Positions 11,683-22,699 are shown, numbered from the stretch's first letter. The stretch is DNA of 64,000 nucleotides from Piromyces finnis (GCA_002104945.1 MCFH01000042.1:124001-188000); one strand, 5' to 3'. The notes: generated from the sequence alone by a model not told the origin. Made by a program: numbers and translations.

Positions 11683-11889
11683 AGTATGATGAGAGAATTA
11701 GTAGTAGAAATAATACCAATCCTTTTAAAGTTCAATTTTGTTATTTCTGCCGCAACCCTGGTCATAAGAAAGGTAGCTGTCCTGAGTATTCTAAATATAA
11801 GTACATGAAATACCAAGAAATGATGAGTCGTAAAAAAAATAATAACTTTGAAGAAAAACACTCTTGACTCTGAAAATGATTCTTTAAAC
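11683..11889 (+). pseudogene. D4 gag, 3' half with zinc knuckle
   Basis: Directly after the AGTAT duplication the plus strand reads YDERISSRNN and then a CCHC knuckle, CYFCRNPGHKKGSC (about 11735-11776), the nucleocapsid part of the D4 Gag that starts at 4174. In this frame it stops at TGA 11864-11866. A one-base shift in the preceding A run leads instead to a frame ending at the slippery site and TAG at 11893-11895, matching the layout in D1 and D2. So this Gag has been damaged in addition to being split. Confidence 0.8.
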
Positions 11890-11916
11890 TACTAGGCGGG
11901 AGTGAGCGTTCTCCCG
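11883..11916 (+). promoter_or_regulatory. D4 -1 frameshift signal (TTTAAAC plus hairpin)
   Basis: TTTAAAC at 11883-11889 is followed after 7 nt by CGGGAG (11897-11902), an 8-nt loop and CTCCCG (11911-11916). Spacer, stem and loop lengths equal those in D1 and D2. In the -1 frame the sequence reads FKLLGGSERSPVNN, like FKLVYGRRTTPSNQ in D1. Confidence 0.8.
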
Positions 11917-12165
11917 TAAATAACATTCAAGAAGAAATGAAATATTATTATGTGGATGGTATCAAAAGAAAGAAGATGTCCTCAGAACCTGAAGTTGAAA
12001 TTAAACATCCTAAAAAGGAAACAAGAGAAAAGAAAAGGTTCATTTAGATGAAAATATTGAAGGAGACAAAAAGGAAACTTCTCAAAGTAATACAAAAACC
12101 AAAAAGGAAAATATTACTTCTCCTGATGAAAGTCCACTTGATAATATCAATAATTTGGATACATC
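11884..12165 (+). pseudogene. D4 pol N-terminal linker, truncated
   Basis: The -1 frame from the slippery site stays open through a Lys/Glu-rich linker (KYYYVDGIKRKKM, PEVEIKHPKKE) to a TAG near 12047-12049. Further Lys/Glu-rich coding-like sequence continues to 12165 in another frame. At 12166 the element is cut by an LTR B. Protease and the rest of pol are absent from the window. Confidence 0.6.
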
Positions 12166-12781
12166 TGTAATGTTGACACTAGAAGAATAGATTAGGATAT
12201 CTATTCTATTACAATGACACTAAATTTAAAATAAAAAAATAAAAATTGTTTTATTAAAAATATCTTTTATTATAGTAGAAATTTATTAATAACAATTACA
12301 TCGATAAAATGATGAAAAATATCTTCTATTTATATTTTTCCTAAATACATTTATATTATATTATAACTATTTATTTCTTATATATTATTATTTAAAATCT
12401 ACACTAAAATCTTAATTATTAATAAATATTTAAACTATAACTATTTTTAGTAAAATACAATTGGCAATTCAAATTAAGTATTATTCAATTTGAATATGTG
12501 CCCATGTATTATTGATATATTAATCCTTTAATAATTATATACTATATATCTATTTCTATTACAAAACAATACTGAAACTAGGGATTTAAATTGAGAATTT
12601 TAATTTACTTGTTAAACATTAAAATAAATTAATAATTTATTTTGTTTTAAATTTTAATTATTAATAAATAAATTATGTCTCATTTTCTTTTTCTGTAATA
12701 TAAATTGTGTAATTTAAACAATAATATTTGTGGCTTAAGTTACATTAAAGATATCAAGTTGAGGCATTTGATATCTTTACA
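12166..12781 (-). repeat. Solo LTR B (copy 1)
   Basis: The plus strand opens TGTAATGTTGACAC and ends GATATCTTTACA. Shared landmarks are the palindromic gaatagattaggatatc block, an attacatcgat block, cccatgtattattgat and a terminal hairpin AAAGATATCAA to TTTGATATCTTT (one change here). Strand is assigned by analogy with LTR A. No matching 5-bp flanks, because a partial LTR B abuts on the right. Confidence 0.8.
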
Positions 12782-13169
12782 AAAACCTACACTAAAATCT
12801 TAATTATTAATAAATATTTAAACTATAACTATTTTTAGTAAAATACAATTGGCAATTCAAATTAAGTATTATTCAATTTGAATATGTGCCCATGTATTAT
12901 TTATATATTAATCATTTATTATTTATATATTATTCATCTTTTTCTATCAAAAACAATACTAAAACTAAGAAATTAAATTGAGAAATTTAATTTATTTGTA
13001 AAACATAAAAAATAAATTAATAATTTATTTTGTTTCAAACTTTAATTATTAATAAATAAATTATGTCTCATTTTCTTTTTCTGTAATATAAATCGTGTAA
13101 CTTAAACAATAATACTTGTGGCTTATGTTACATTAAAGATATCAAGTTGAGGCGTCTGATATCTTTACA
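12782..13169 (-). repeat. Partial LTR B abutting copy 1
   Basis: This repeats the right two thirds of LTR B, starting at cctacactaaaatcttaatt (compare 12400) and ending GATATCTTTACA. It looks like a partial tandem duplication of the LTR. Confidence 0.8.
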
Positions 13170-13384
13170 GTGTTTTACAAAACTATACATTTATGAATAA
13201 AAGATTAATCGTTTTTATTCTGGTCCGATTTCCCCAGTTTCTCTTATTCAATTATATAAAAAAAATTGTATTAATAATAATATTATTGTGGATATTAGAA
13301 TAAGTTGATTAAAGTAAATACTCTAAATTTCACAAAATATTCAAATAAAATAAAGAAATATAAAATTAATAACCAATTCAATTC

Positions 13385-13422
13385 AATAATATCGCGTTTA
13401 TATTCCACTAAACAATAAAATA
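13385..13422. repeat. Direct repeat bounding the chitin-binding module (left copy)
   Basis: This 38-bp segment recurs at 13720-13756 with three differences. The two copies are 335 bp apart and bracket the cysteine-rich module. Confidence 0.85.
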
Positions 13423-13742
13423 GAGGAAATACAATGTCCGTATTTACTTTGACAGCCATTGCTTATATTGAAATGATCACTACTGCTACAACAGAATCCA
13501 TACTTTGAGCAGCACTTTCCAGACGGGCATATTCCATATGAAGATCCACACTTGCCATCTGAAGATATTTTTCCACTTGAGTTAGAACTTGAACTGGAAC
13601 TAGAAGTGCAATGACCGTTTTTACTTTGACATCCGGATCCACATTGTTCACTTCCCTTGCCGCAATAGCCATACTTAGAACAACATTGTCTAGTGTTGTT
13701 CTTACTCAGACTAAATTTAATAATATTGCGTTTATCTTCCAC
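13398..13742 (-). pseudogene. CBM18-like chitin-binding module fragment
   Basis: The minus-strand frame encodes two hevein-type (CBM18-like) cysteine modules: QCCSKYGYCGKGSEQCGSGC and GKCCSKYGFCCSSSDHF, each closing with CQSKNGHC or CQSKYGHC. A Ser/Thr linker separates them. Such domains bind chitin and are common in fungal secreted proteins. There is no signal peptide or catalytic domain. The N-terminal side (MEDKRNIIKFSL) comes from a 37-38 bp direct repeat that also forms the C-terminal end (ILLFSG), so the frame is probably one module unit of a larger, duplicated gene. I read it as a gene fragment; an expressed short secreted exon cannot be excluded. Confidence 0.6.
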
Positions 13743-13756
13743 TAAACAATAAAATA
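13720..13756. repeat. Direct repeat bounding the chitin-binding module (right copy)
   Basis: Matches 13385-13422 (gcgtttat, cactaaacaataaaata). See the left copy. Confidence 0.85.
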
Positions 13757-14427
13757 CTCAGACTAAATAACTAAATTCACCAATATTATAGATTTAATTA
13801 ACTAATATTAATATCTTTTATTCTACAACCTCACACTTCGCACCAATTTGATATATGTTTCTTTTATGTTGTAATTTAATATTAGTTTATTTATGATTTA
13901 TTATTAGGTGAATATATTTTTATTATTATAATTAATGCATCTTTTTAATAATTACATTTCTTTAATTAATTATAAAAAAACCTCTTCTAATTATTAATTA
14001 TTAAACATCAATGTTTTTATATTATAAAATTCCTATAATATAATTGAATATCAATTATATAATGTAATGTATTCATAATATATGAATAATAATTAAATAG
14101 GATATAATACAATATTAAAGTGAAATATTACTATAAGGAAAATAAGGAAAAAGTAATGTAATACAAATGAGGATTACAATAAAATGTAACTCTACATTTA
14201 ATAATGAATGAATAAATATTAATATATAATATTAATATTTAAGAATATAAAGAAATATGTACATGTATTCTATAATTAATATATAAATAATGTATTATAA
14301 TATATATCAATTACTATTATTATTATGAAATATTATATATAAATTTTTAAATATGAAAAGCAATATTTTAAATAATAAAAATTGATATGGCTAATACGTA
14401 GCTAGATATATTAATTTCATATCAGGA
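13757..14427. other. AT-rich non-coding stretch
   Basis: No convincing frame, RNA or LTR terminus seen. It is simple AT-rich sequence with short TATA-like runs. Confidence 0.6.
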
Positions 14428-14583
14428 AATAAAGTAAAATAAATAAAAAATAACTATCTCTACAGCACGTAGACATTACGTTTACAACACTTTTAATACA
14501 TGTTTATGTTTTTATAAGTTAGTCACGTGTGTTCATAAATATATGATATAGATAAATAAAATCATGTGTCCATAAACGTTCAC
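14428..14583. repeat. Dispersed repeat G (copy 2)
   Basis: Same orientation as 3955-4112, sharing the cacgtagacattac and gttagtcacgtgtg landmarks. Confidence 0.65.
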
Positions 14584-14697
14584 AACTATTATTGGTAAAA
14601 TATTATTAAATTAATATTTTAATTAATTTAATTAATAATTTCAAAATTATGAAATTTCATGAAATATCGAATTTCATGAATTGTGATTTTGACATTA
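14584..14697. repeat. Inverted repeat partner of 22583-22695
   Basis: About 112 bp here is the reverse complement of 22583-22695 with few changes (landmark aaattatgaaatttcatgaa). It runs directly into a truncated LTR C. Confidence 0.75.
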
Positions 14698-14867
14698 TGT
14701 GAAGATATTAACTGGGTTTATAGCAAATTTAGATAATATCTATAATGAATTAAACATAAAAATTATAATTAAATAATTTCAATAATTATTTTAAAACACC
14801 TTTAAAAGTCACCTTTTGATATTTAATTCAGTGAAAGGGTTATGACTCAAAAATTTAATATCAATAC
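14698..14867 (+). repeat. LTR C fragment (first 170 bp)
   Basis: It opens TGTGAAGATATTAACTGG and follows the intact LTR C (30258) up to atttaatatcaata, where an LTR A begins. The rest of LTR C does not resume on the far side. Confidence 0.8.
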
Positions 14868-15576
14868 TGTAAAAGGTTTTATATATCAAAACAGATTATA
14901 AAATTTTTTATAATAAAACAATAAACACAAAATAAAAAGAAACAAGAAAATAAATTATTTAAAAATATCTCTTTTATTAATTTTATTTAGTTATTAACTA
15001 AATAATAGTCAATAACAATTACATTGTTTTAATCAAGAGATTTTACATGTATTTATATTTTTTGTAAATTATACTTTAATATACTATTCTATTTAATTAT
15101 ATATATTCAATATAAAATAAACAAAACTAATTTAATACTAATTTAATTAAATAATAAAAAAAAAACTAAACTAAAACTAATTAAATATACTTTTGATTCA
15201 ATTTGAGTAAAATGCAAATTGAATACAGTCCATGTATTACCTATATATTAATTAAATATTAATAATACTATTCATTATATATTTATTATTAAAAATGCTA
15301 ATTTAAAACTACGCTAAAGTTATTAAACTAATTTTAATTAAATAAAAACTTTTTAAGATTTAATTTGAATATTTAAAATATTTAAATTTAATTATCCATT
15401 AATTTAAATATTTATCCAAATTTTACTTCTAACTTTAGTATTTTAAAATTAATCTTTAATTATTCCATAAAATTTATAATAAATTTTACAAATAATTTTT
15501 TCATTAAAATATCAAAATTATTATTTAATAATTATTAATTATTAAATAATTTAAAGATATATTTTATATCTTTACA
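14868..15576 (-). repeat. Solo LTR A
   Basis: Opens TGTAAAAGG and ends ATCTTTACA; collinear with the LTRs of element A. Flanks AATAC and GTTTT do not match, so a deletion or recombination followed insertion. Confidence 0.85.
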
Positions 15577-15655
15577 GTTTTTAATAATATTTTTATAAAT
15601 TAATAATTTACATAATATTTTAAAGTGTTAATATTACTGAGTTATTTAGTAAATA

Positions 15656-15951
15656 TTATTTGTTTTTTATTGTTAAAGACACATTCTTTACAAAGTCAGC
15701 ATTTTTGATTTCAGAAATATCTAAGCATAAGGTAGTATTATCAAAGGGTTGTATTGAATTTATATTTGTACTATTATTAATATTTAAAAATAGAGTTCCA
15801 CCTTCATTGCATTTCTTCACGAAGACATTGGTACCTTCTACATTTAAGCGTGCTTGTAGATTAAACATGTTTACATAATAACCGTTTATTTTGTCTGTAG
15901 AAACAAAACATTTTTGTTTAGTGTTTTCATTACATTCTGTTAATATAGCTG
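15656..15951 (-). pseudogene. Host-type gene fragment, 3' coding end, function unknown
   Basis: On the minus strand an open frame runs from the LTR junction at 15951 to a stop at 15656. It reads AILTECNENTKQKCFVSTDK, GYYVNMFNLQARLN, FVKKCNEGGTLFLNI and ends SLTIKNK. It has spaced cysteines, many Asn and Thr, and no retroelement motif. The style resembles Cys-rich secreted or surface proteins of anaerobic fungi, but I do not recognise the family. The upstream end is cut by an LTR A2 that begins exactly at 15952 with TGTAAAAATA. The TTTTTACAG that looks like a splice acceptor is therefore the LTR terminus, not evidence of an intron. About 98 codons remain. Confidence 0.45.
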
Positions 15952-16250
15952 TAAAAATAATATATATCTTTCGATTATTTAATAATTAATTATTAATAAA
16001 TTAATATTTAGTATAATTGATTATAAAGCTTTTGGAATAAATTATTTTATAATTCCGTTAAATTTATTGATAAATATTTAAATTTAAAGAATAAATGAAT
16101 TTTAATTAAATATTTTAAATATTTTAAATAATCAAAATATTTTTTAAATACTTTTTATTTAAATTTAGAATAGTTTAATAATTTTAACTTAGTTTTAAAA
16201 ATAGATTTATTTATATTTCAATAGGAAATATATTATGAATAGAATTGTAA
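15952..16250 (+). repeat. LTR A2 fragment
   Basis: Reverse complement of the right part of the LTR at 57359-58110, with shared blocks gattatttaataattaa, ataaattattttataat and tttatatttcaataggaaat. It is truncated near 16250. Confidence 0.7.
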
Positions 16251-16272
16251 CGAATACAAATAACAAAATTAG

Positions 16273-16866
16273 TGTGAAGATATCAAACGCCTCAGCTTGA
16301 TATCTTTAATGTAACTTAAGCCACAAATATTAACGTTTAAGTTACACAAATCATATTACAGAAAACGAAAACGTGACATAATTTATTTATTAATTTATTA
16401 ATAATTAAAGTTAAAACAAAAAATTATTAATTTATTTTTAATTTTCTACAAATAAATTAAATTTCTCAATTTAATTTCTTAGTTTTTGTATTGATTTTTT
16501 AATAGAGATAGATAGATAATATAATTATTTAATGATTAATATATCAATAATACACGGTCACATATTCAAATCGAGTAGTACTTGATTTGAATTGCCTATT
16601 TAGTTTTTCCAAAATGGTTATAGTTTAAATATTTTATTAATAGTTAAGATTTTAGTGTAGGTTTTAAATAATAATATATTTTAAATAAATAGTTAATATA
16701 AATGTATTTAGGAAAAATATAAATAGAAGATATTTTTCATCATTTTATCAATGTAATTGTTATTAAAATTTTTATTATAAAATATATTTTTAAAATAATT
16801 TTACTTATTTAGTGTTATTGTAATAGAATAGATATCCTAATCTATTCTTTCAGTGTTTGCTTTACA
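16273..16866 (+). repeat. Solo LTR B, inverted relative to copy 1
   Basis: Opens TGTGAAGATATCAAACGCC and ends TTTGCTTTACA. Flanks ATTAG and TTTAG differ at one base and may be an aged target duplication. Confidence 0.8.
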
Positions 16867-17579
16867 TTTAGTTATAATTTCTTCGGTCTTGATGCGTCAT
16901 GTAGTATTCACTGATATTATTTCTCTTAGTAAGATTTTCAATAGAGGACATCGGAATAAAGACGCTCTAACTGAGAAAGGTTTAGATTAATTACAGCTAA
17001 ATGTTAACGTATTTTTGGATGTAGTTCTTTTGTTAACATGTATATTTTAGTTGCTTCGTTGAAATCCGAATTTTGGCTAATGCGTTGGAATTCGCTGATG
17101 TATTCAAACACCTTGTCAAATTTTCTTTGTTTAATGTTGCAAAGTCTTCCATTTGCTACAATCGTATCATTCAGATCTCCGAAATTGGTACGAAGGGCGG
17201 CAATAAACTGATCAGTTTTTTAGAATGGCGTCGTTATTTTGTCCTAAACTAGCGGCCCATTCTAAAGGTCTAAACAAAGAAGGATAAAGAAGCGTACTCT
17301 CGCTTCATCATTAGCGAATCTATCAGGATTGGCTTCAATAGCTAGTTCAACCCTTGTCAAGAACCCGTCTAGTTCTTGTCTTCTTCCTGAGAAAGTTGGA
17401 GGATCATTAACTATCCTTAAAGTCGCCTCTTGATGATCCATATTTTCGTTTAAGTGGAAGTTAGATAAAGGTTGATTATTTTTTTTACAATATTCTAATT
17501 AAGATGTCGTTGTAACTCTCCTATCAAACGGTGTTAGACGAGCTCTTAAAAATATTGTAACAAAATTAAATACAGTAAC
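16867..17579 (-). pseudogene. Degenerate element A gag fragment
   Basis: Matches the element A gag from about 9828 to 10570 (cggtcttgatgcgtcat, ttggtacgaagggc, gaacccgtctagttc). Many substitutions and small deletions leave no long frame. It includes the gag start region and then the leader text aacggtgttagacgagctc. The LTR B at 17580 interrupts it. Confidence 0.85.
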
Positions 17580-18151
17580 AGTAATGCTGACACAGAAAGA
17601 ATAGATTAAGATATCTATTCTATTACAATAATAGTAAATGAATAAAATAAGAAATAAAATTGTTTTAAAAAATATCTTTATAATAGAAATTTTATTAATA
17701 ACAATTACATCGATAAGATGAAAAATATCTTCTATTTATATTTTTCCTGAATACATTTATATTATATTATGACTATTTATTTCTTATATTATTATTTAAA
17801 ATCTACATAAAATCTTAATTATTAATAAATATTTAAACTATAACTATTTTTAGTAAAATACAATTGGCAATTCAAATTAAGTACTATTCAATTTGAATAT
17901 GTGCCCATGTATTATTGATATTAATCATTTAATAATTATATACTTTATATCTTCTATTACAAAACAATACTAAAACTAGGGGTTTGAATTGAGAATTTTA
18001 ATTTATTTGTTAAACATTAAAAATAAATTATTAATAAATAAATTATGACCCATTTTCTTTTTCTGTAATATAATTCGTGTAACTTAAACAATAATATTTG
18101 TGGCTTAAGTTACATTAAAGATATCATTATGTGGCGTTTGATATCTTTATA
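17580..18151 (-). repeat. Solo LTR B inside a degenerate element A leader
   Basis: Opens AGTAATGCTGACAC (first base changed) and ends GATATCTTTATA. It is bounded by an exact GTAAC duplication (17575-17579 and 18152-18156). Confidence 0.9.
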
Positions 18152-18156
18152 GTAAC

Positions 18157-18381
18157 TAAAGGGAGTTGGAAGCTTGAGTTTGTCAAAAATAATACCTAAT
18201 AGAAGATTATTTTTGGTATTAAGATTGCACCTTAAAACACGGTAGATACTCCTTAAGACACTGTAGATAACTTGAGGACAAGGTAGATATCCTGGAAAAC
18301 ATGATAGATTAGAAAAAAATACTAATATGTTTTATTAAAAAATTTATAACATGTTTTATTAGAACAAAAGGTAATTGTTAT
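18157..18381 (-). other. Remnant of an element A leader
   Basis: Contains about four degenerate copies of the acggtagat tandem unit and the tgttttattagaacaaa text found beside the element A 5' LTR. It continues the fragment split at 17579. Confidence 0.75.
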
Positions 18382-18637
18382 TGTAAAAGTTTTATACTAA
18401 AAAATAGATTATAAAATTTTAAAATAAAACAACATAAAATAAAAAAAACAAAAAAAAAAAACAAAAATATATATATTTAAAATTCCTTTTTATTAGTTTT
18501 ATTCAGTTATATACTAAATAATAGTCAATAACAATTATCGTTTCAATTAAGAAATTTTACATGTATTTATATTTTTTGTAAATTATATTTTAATATACTA
18601 TTCTATTTAATTATATATATTCAATATAAAATAAACA
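18382..18637 (-). repeat. Truncated LTR A
   Basis: Opens TGTAAAAGTTTTATAC and follows LTR A for about 255 bp, to ttcaatataaaataaaca, then breaks off. Confidence 0.8.
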
Positions 18638-18892
18638 ATAGTAAATTCTGAAAAATGACTTGATAGAAAACAATTATAAATAAACTATTAAGTAAAACGA
18701 CTTAATTATTAAATTAATAAATAAAATTTATAGAAACCACCAGTATATAATGGTTACATGTTTATCATGGTACTAGGAAAAAGAATAAAGTAAATGTTCA
18801 TCTATATTGTTAATGATTGTTAATGAGTCCGTTAATGAATATACATAATATTAAAATAAAAAGTTGTTTATTTTTTCTATTATCATATGTTC

Positions 18893-19465
18893 TGTAAAGA
18901 TATCAAACGCCTCAGCTTGATATCATTAATGTAACTTAAGCCACAAATATTATTGTTTAAGTTACACGAATTATATTACAGAAAAAGAAAATGGGTCATA
19001 ATTTATTTATTAATAATTTATTTTTAATGTTTAACAAATAAATTAAAATTCTCAATTCAAACCCCTAGTTTTAGTATTGTTTTGTAATAGAAGATATAAA
19101 GTATATAATTATTAAATGATTAATATCAATAATACATGGGCACATATTCAAATTGAATAGTACTTAATTTGAATTGCCAATTGTATTTTACTAAAAATAG
19201 TTATAGTTTAAATATTTATTAATAATTAAGATTTTAGTGTAGATTTTAAATAATAATAAGAAATAAATAATTATAATAATATAAATGTATTTAGGAAAAA
19301 TATAAATAGAAGATATTTTTCATCTTATCGATCGATGTAATTGTTATTAATAAAATTTCTATTAATAAAGATATTTTTAAAAACAATTTTTATTTTATTT
19401 TTTAATTTTGGTGTTATTGTAACAGAATAGATATCCTAATTTATTCTTTCAGTGTTGACTTTACA
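18893..19465 (+). repeat. Solo LTR B
   Basis: Opens TGTAAAGATATCAAACGCC and ends GTTGACTTTACA. No clear flanking duplication. Confidence 0.85.
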
Positions 19466-19664
19466 TTATTTAATTAAATCAAAGATTTAGAATTATATAT
19501 TTTTTTTTGATTGGATTGCTTAAATATTGAAAAAATATAAATAGCTGTAAAATTAAAAGATTTTCCTTTGTGTTTTTATTAATAAATAAAATTAATAAAA
19601 AATAAATCAACAATATAAAATTTCTAATAAATTATTTTTTTGGTGTAATCAATAAAGCTTCTTA

Positions 19665-20103
19665 ATTAATATAAAATTGAGGTAAGGAACGTTATACCTA
19701 GAAAATCAGGACCATATGAAATTATTGAATGCTTAGAAAATCAAAATTTCAAGTTAACTATCCAAACGAGACCGAAGACACCCCATTTTCCATATATCTA
19801 ATCTCGAGCCCTATATTGAGAAAAACCGAGACATCTAGAAGCTGCCACCCATTTTAATAAACGATGAACTAGAGTATGAAGTAAACGAAATATTAGGCTC
19901 TAATTCAAGAGTCCAATATTTCGTTTACTTCATTAATAACGGAGTACTTCAGTATCTTGTTGATTGGAAAGGATATCCTGCTGAAGATCATTCATAGGAA
20001 AACGCAGAAGACATACATGCCCCGAGTTACAGAAAGCTTTCCACAAAATGTTTCCAGACAAACCACATTCAATGTCGGATTCCAGACGACATTAGGAGGG
20101 CAT
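19665..20103 (+). pseudogene. Chromovirus pol 3' end with chromodomain, degenerate
   Basis: One main frame reads PRKSGPYEIIECLENQNFKL (integrase GPY/F-type module). After stops it reads DELEYEVNEILGS and LQYLVDWKGYPAEDHS, a classic chromodomain core (YEVEKIL and YLVKWKGYP types). In-frame stops show it is dead. A purine tract (ttaggagggcat) follows at 20092-20103 and leads into LTR F, as expected at a retrotransposon 3' end. This pol is more like other fungal chromoviruses than elements A, C, D or E. Confidence 0.8.
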
Positions 20104-20977
20104 TATAATTTTTATTTCTTTTTTTCATTTAAATAATTGAAGTTACCAATCAATATGAATGATGTTTATTCATAATTATTATAAGAATATTTATAAATAG
20201 TAAATATATGTAAAGCCAGACACAACCGAATAAATTAGGATATCTAACCTATTACAATAACAACACAAAAGATAAAATATGGTTTAAAAATAGTTTTCTT
20301 TTATTAATTTATTGTAATAAAATTATTAACAATTACATCGATAAAATGATGAAAAATATCTTCTATTTATATTTTTCCTAAATACATTTATATTATTATA
20401 ATTATTTATTTCTTATATATTATTATTTAAAATCTACACTTAAATCTTAATTATTAATAAATATTTAAATTATAACTATTTTTAGTAAAATACAAATGGC
20501 AATTCAAATTAAGTACTATTCAATTTAAATATGTGCCCATGTATTATTGATATATTAATCCTTTAATAATTATATACTATATATCTATTTCTATTACAAA
20601 ACAATACTGAAACTAAGGGTTTGTATTGAGAATTTTAATTTATTTGTTAAACATTAAAAATAAATAATTTATTTTGTTTTAAGCTTTAATTATTAATAAA
20701 TAAATTATATCTCATTTTCTTTTTCTGTAATATAATTCGTGTAACTTAAACAATAATATTTGTGGCTTAAGTTACATTAAAGATATTAATCTATGGCGTT
20801 TGATATCTTTACAATATAAATAATTTATAAAAATCATGTAAATTTTGTCTTTAGAATTAGTATTACGGTTAATTTGTATTAATAATATTAAATAGTAAAA
20901 TTATTAATAAAATATACTATTAATACAAACAATAGTTAATTAGTGTTGTGTTAATCTGATTCTCTCGCATTGTTGCA
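20104..20977 (+). repeat. LTR F, interrupted by an LTR B
   Basis: Left part 20104-20208 and right part 20814-20977 together match the reverse complement of 29806-30073 (landmarks ttgaagttaccaatcaatat, ctttagaattagtatta, ctctcgcattgtt). An LTR B interrupts it. Confidence 0.75.
20209..20813 (-). repeat. Solo LTR B inside LTR F
   Basis: Opens TGTAAAGCCAGACAC and ends GATATCTTTACA, bounded by ATATA on both sides (20204-20208 and 20814-20818). Confidence 0.9.
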
Positions 20978-21800
20978 GATACTTTCTACTCTGATATTTG
21001 CAACTTCCTTGATACCAAAAATATCCCATGTCCTCACCCTAACATTGAAAAATTTTCATTAAGAAATAGTTTTCATCTATTTGATTCAAAAATCTATGTA
21101 CTTCCTAATTGTCGTACTTCTATTCTCAAACTTTGCCATGACTCCCCCTCCGCTGTTCATTTTTGTTAAGAAGACATCTTCGCTTTTATCCCGTAATTTC
21201 AGGTGGACTTCTTTCTCTTCTGATGTCAAAGATTACATTCATTCATGTGATACTTGCTGTCGTTCAAAATCTTCCTGTCATAAACCTTATGGTTATCTGA
21301 ATCCTCTTGACTTCCCTGATCGTACTCGGTCTTCCATCTATGGACTTTATCACCGACCTTCTCTCAGATGATAGTTATTTTTGCATCCTTGTTATAATCG
21401 ATAGACTAACTAAATTGGGTCATTTTATTACCCTCAAGAATATTCCTTCTGCTGAAGATACAGCCTCTGCTTTCATCAAAAATATTTTCCGTCTTCATGG
21501 ATTTCCTGATGAAATTGTGACCGATCGCGACTCCTAATTTACTTCAAAGTTTTGGAATGCTGTTTGTTGTTCTTTTTAACATTTCTTTGAAATTTTCATC
21601 GTCTTTCCATCACCAGTCAAACGGACAGACGGAGAAAGTGAACTCCGTTATAGAATAACACCTTAGATGTTTCTTTAACTGCAAAGGTACAAATTGGAAA
21701 AAATATCTGAGTCTAGCAAAATTTAGTTATAATAATACAAGATTTAGTCAATTCAAGAGTGCACCAAAGACTCTAACGTATCATGTGATAAATATAATAC
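20978..21800 (+). pseudogene. Chromovirus integrase fragment, degenerate
   Basis: The zinc module is recognisable (LCHDSPSAVHF, then RWTSFSSDVKDYIHSCDTCC, with a frameshift between). The core follows (LVIIDRLTKLGHFITL, FRLHGFPDEIVTDRDS), with the DRGSQF glutamine replaced by a stop. A weak LAKFSYNNT block lies near 21715. Frameshifts occur at about 21165, 21340 and 21540. It lies directly after LTR F, so domain order is scrambled relative to 19665-20103, and the two need not be the same copy. Confidence 0.8.
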
Positions 21801-21973
21801 ATTATGTTCTTTAGGAATTAACAAAACTGAAGCAGAAATATTCGAAAGTGAATTAGCAAAAATAACAAGTTCACAACGTATCATCGAGTTAGTTAATTTA
21901 CAGAAAGAAAAATATCATAGAGATATTATCTACTTTTTTTCATTTTATAATTTCACCCAAAGAATTAATGATA

Positions 21974-21999
21974 ATAGGTATAGGTATAGGTATAGGTCT
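21974..21999. repeat. Short tandem repeat (TATAGG)n
   Basis: About four units of taggtataggtataggtata. Confidence 0.8.
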
Positions 22000-22137
22000 A
22001 ATGAAAAGGACGATAATTTTATCAAATCTTTTAAAAAAACAAATATAATTGTAGAACTCTATGGTAATATAAAATAATAATAAAATGCATTCCAAAATTG
22101 GATAGAATAATGGAGAATGTAGATACTGATACTAACA

Positions 22138-22320
22138 TTGATGATGATTTTATCTCATGTAAAATTAGAAAGCATGAAACCAGTTGAAATAGCTAGCACT
22201 CTTTCCGGAAAAGGAATTAAAGGATATTCTTATTCACCATTATTTGCTATTAAGGTTTCCACATCCCATAATAACGGTGATGATATTCAAATTAAAAATG
22301 GGAAATATATAAAGAAATAA
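22138..22320 (+). other. Short open frame of unknown significance
   Basis: Sixty codons reading SHVKLESMKPVEIAS and KGIKGYSYSPLFAIKV. The composition is less biased than the surroundings, which hints at a decayed coding remnant. No family is recognised, and nearby short frames (22322 onward, TEEALSGCSETWSLNVV) may belong to the same remnant. Confidence 0.25.
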
Positions 22321-22582
22321 TATGTATAATTATAATAAATTTACTGAAGAAGCTCTTAGTGGTTGTTCTGAAACTTGGTCATTAAACGTAGTAAGAAATG
22401 ATGCTTTTACTATGAGCTGTTTGTTTCAAAATATTAAAAATAGAATATTAAATAGAAAAACAAAAAGAAAACAAAGATAAAAAAAATAAAATAGAAAAAA
22501 TTTGATAATATAAATAAATAAATAAATAAATAAAATAAAATTAAATAAAAATATTAATCCTGTTTATAAAAAAATTAAATAA

Positions 22583-22695
22583 TTAATGTCAAAATCACAA
22601 TTCATGAAATTTGACATTTCATGAAATTTCATAATTTTGAATTATTAGTTAAATTAATTAAAATATTAATTTAATAATATTTTACTAATAATAGT
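22583..22695. repeat. Inverted repeat partner of 14584-14697
   Basis: See 14584-14697; the two lie about 8 kb apart in opposite orientation. Confidence 0.75.
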
Positions 22696-22699
22696 TTAT

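Noticed and set aside
15940-15955. Splice acceptor at the host-type fragment
   Set aside because: The TTTTTACAG is the terminus of an LTR A2 plus one flanking base.
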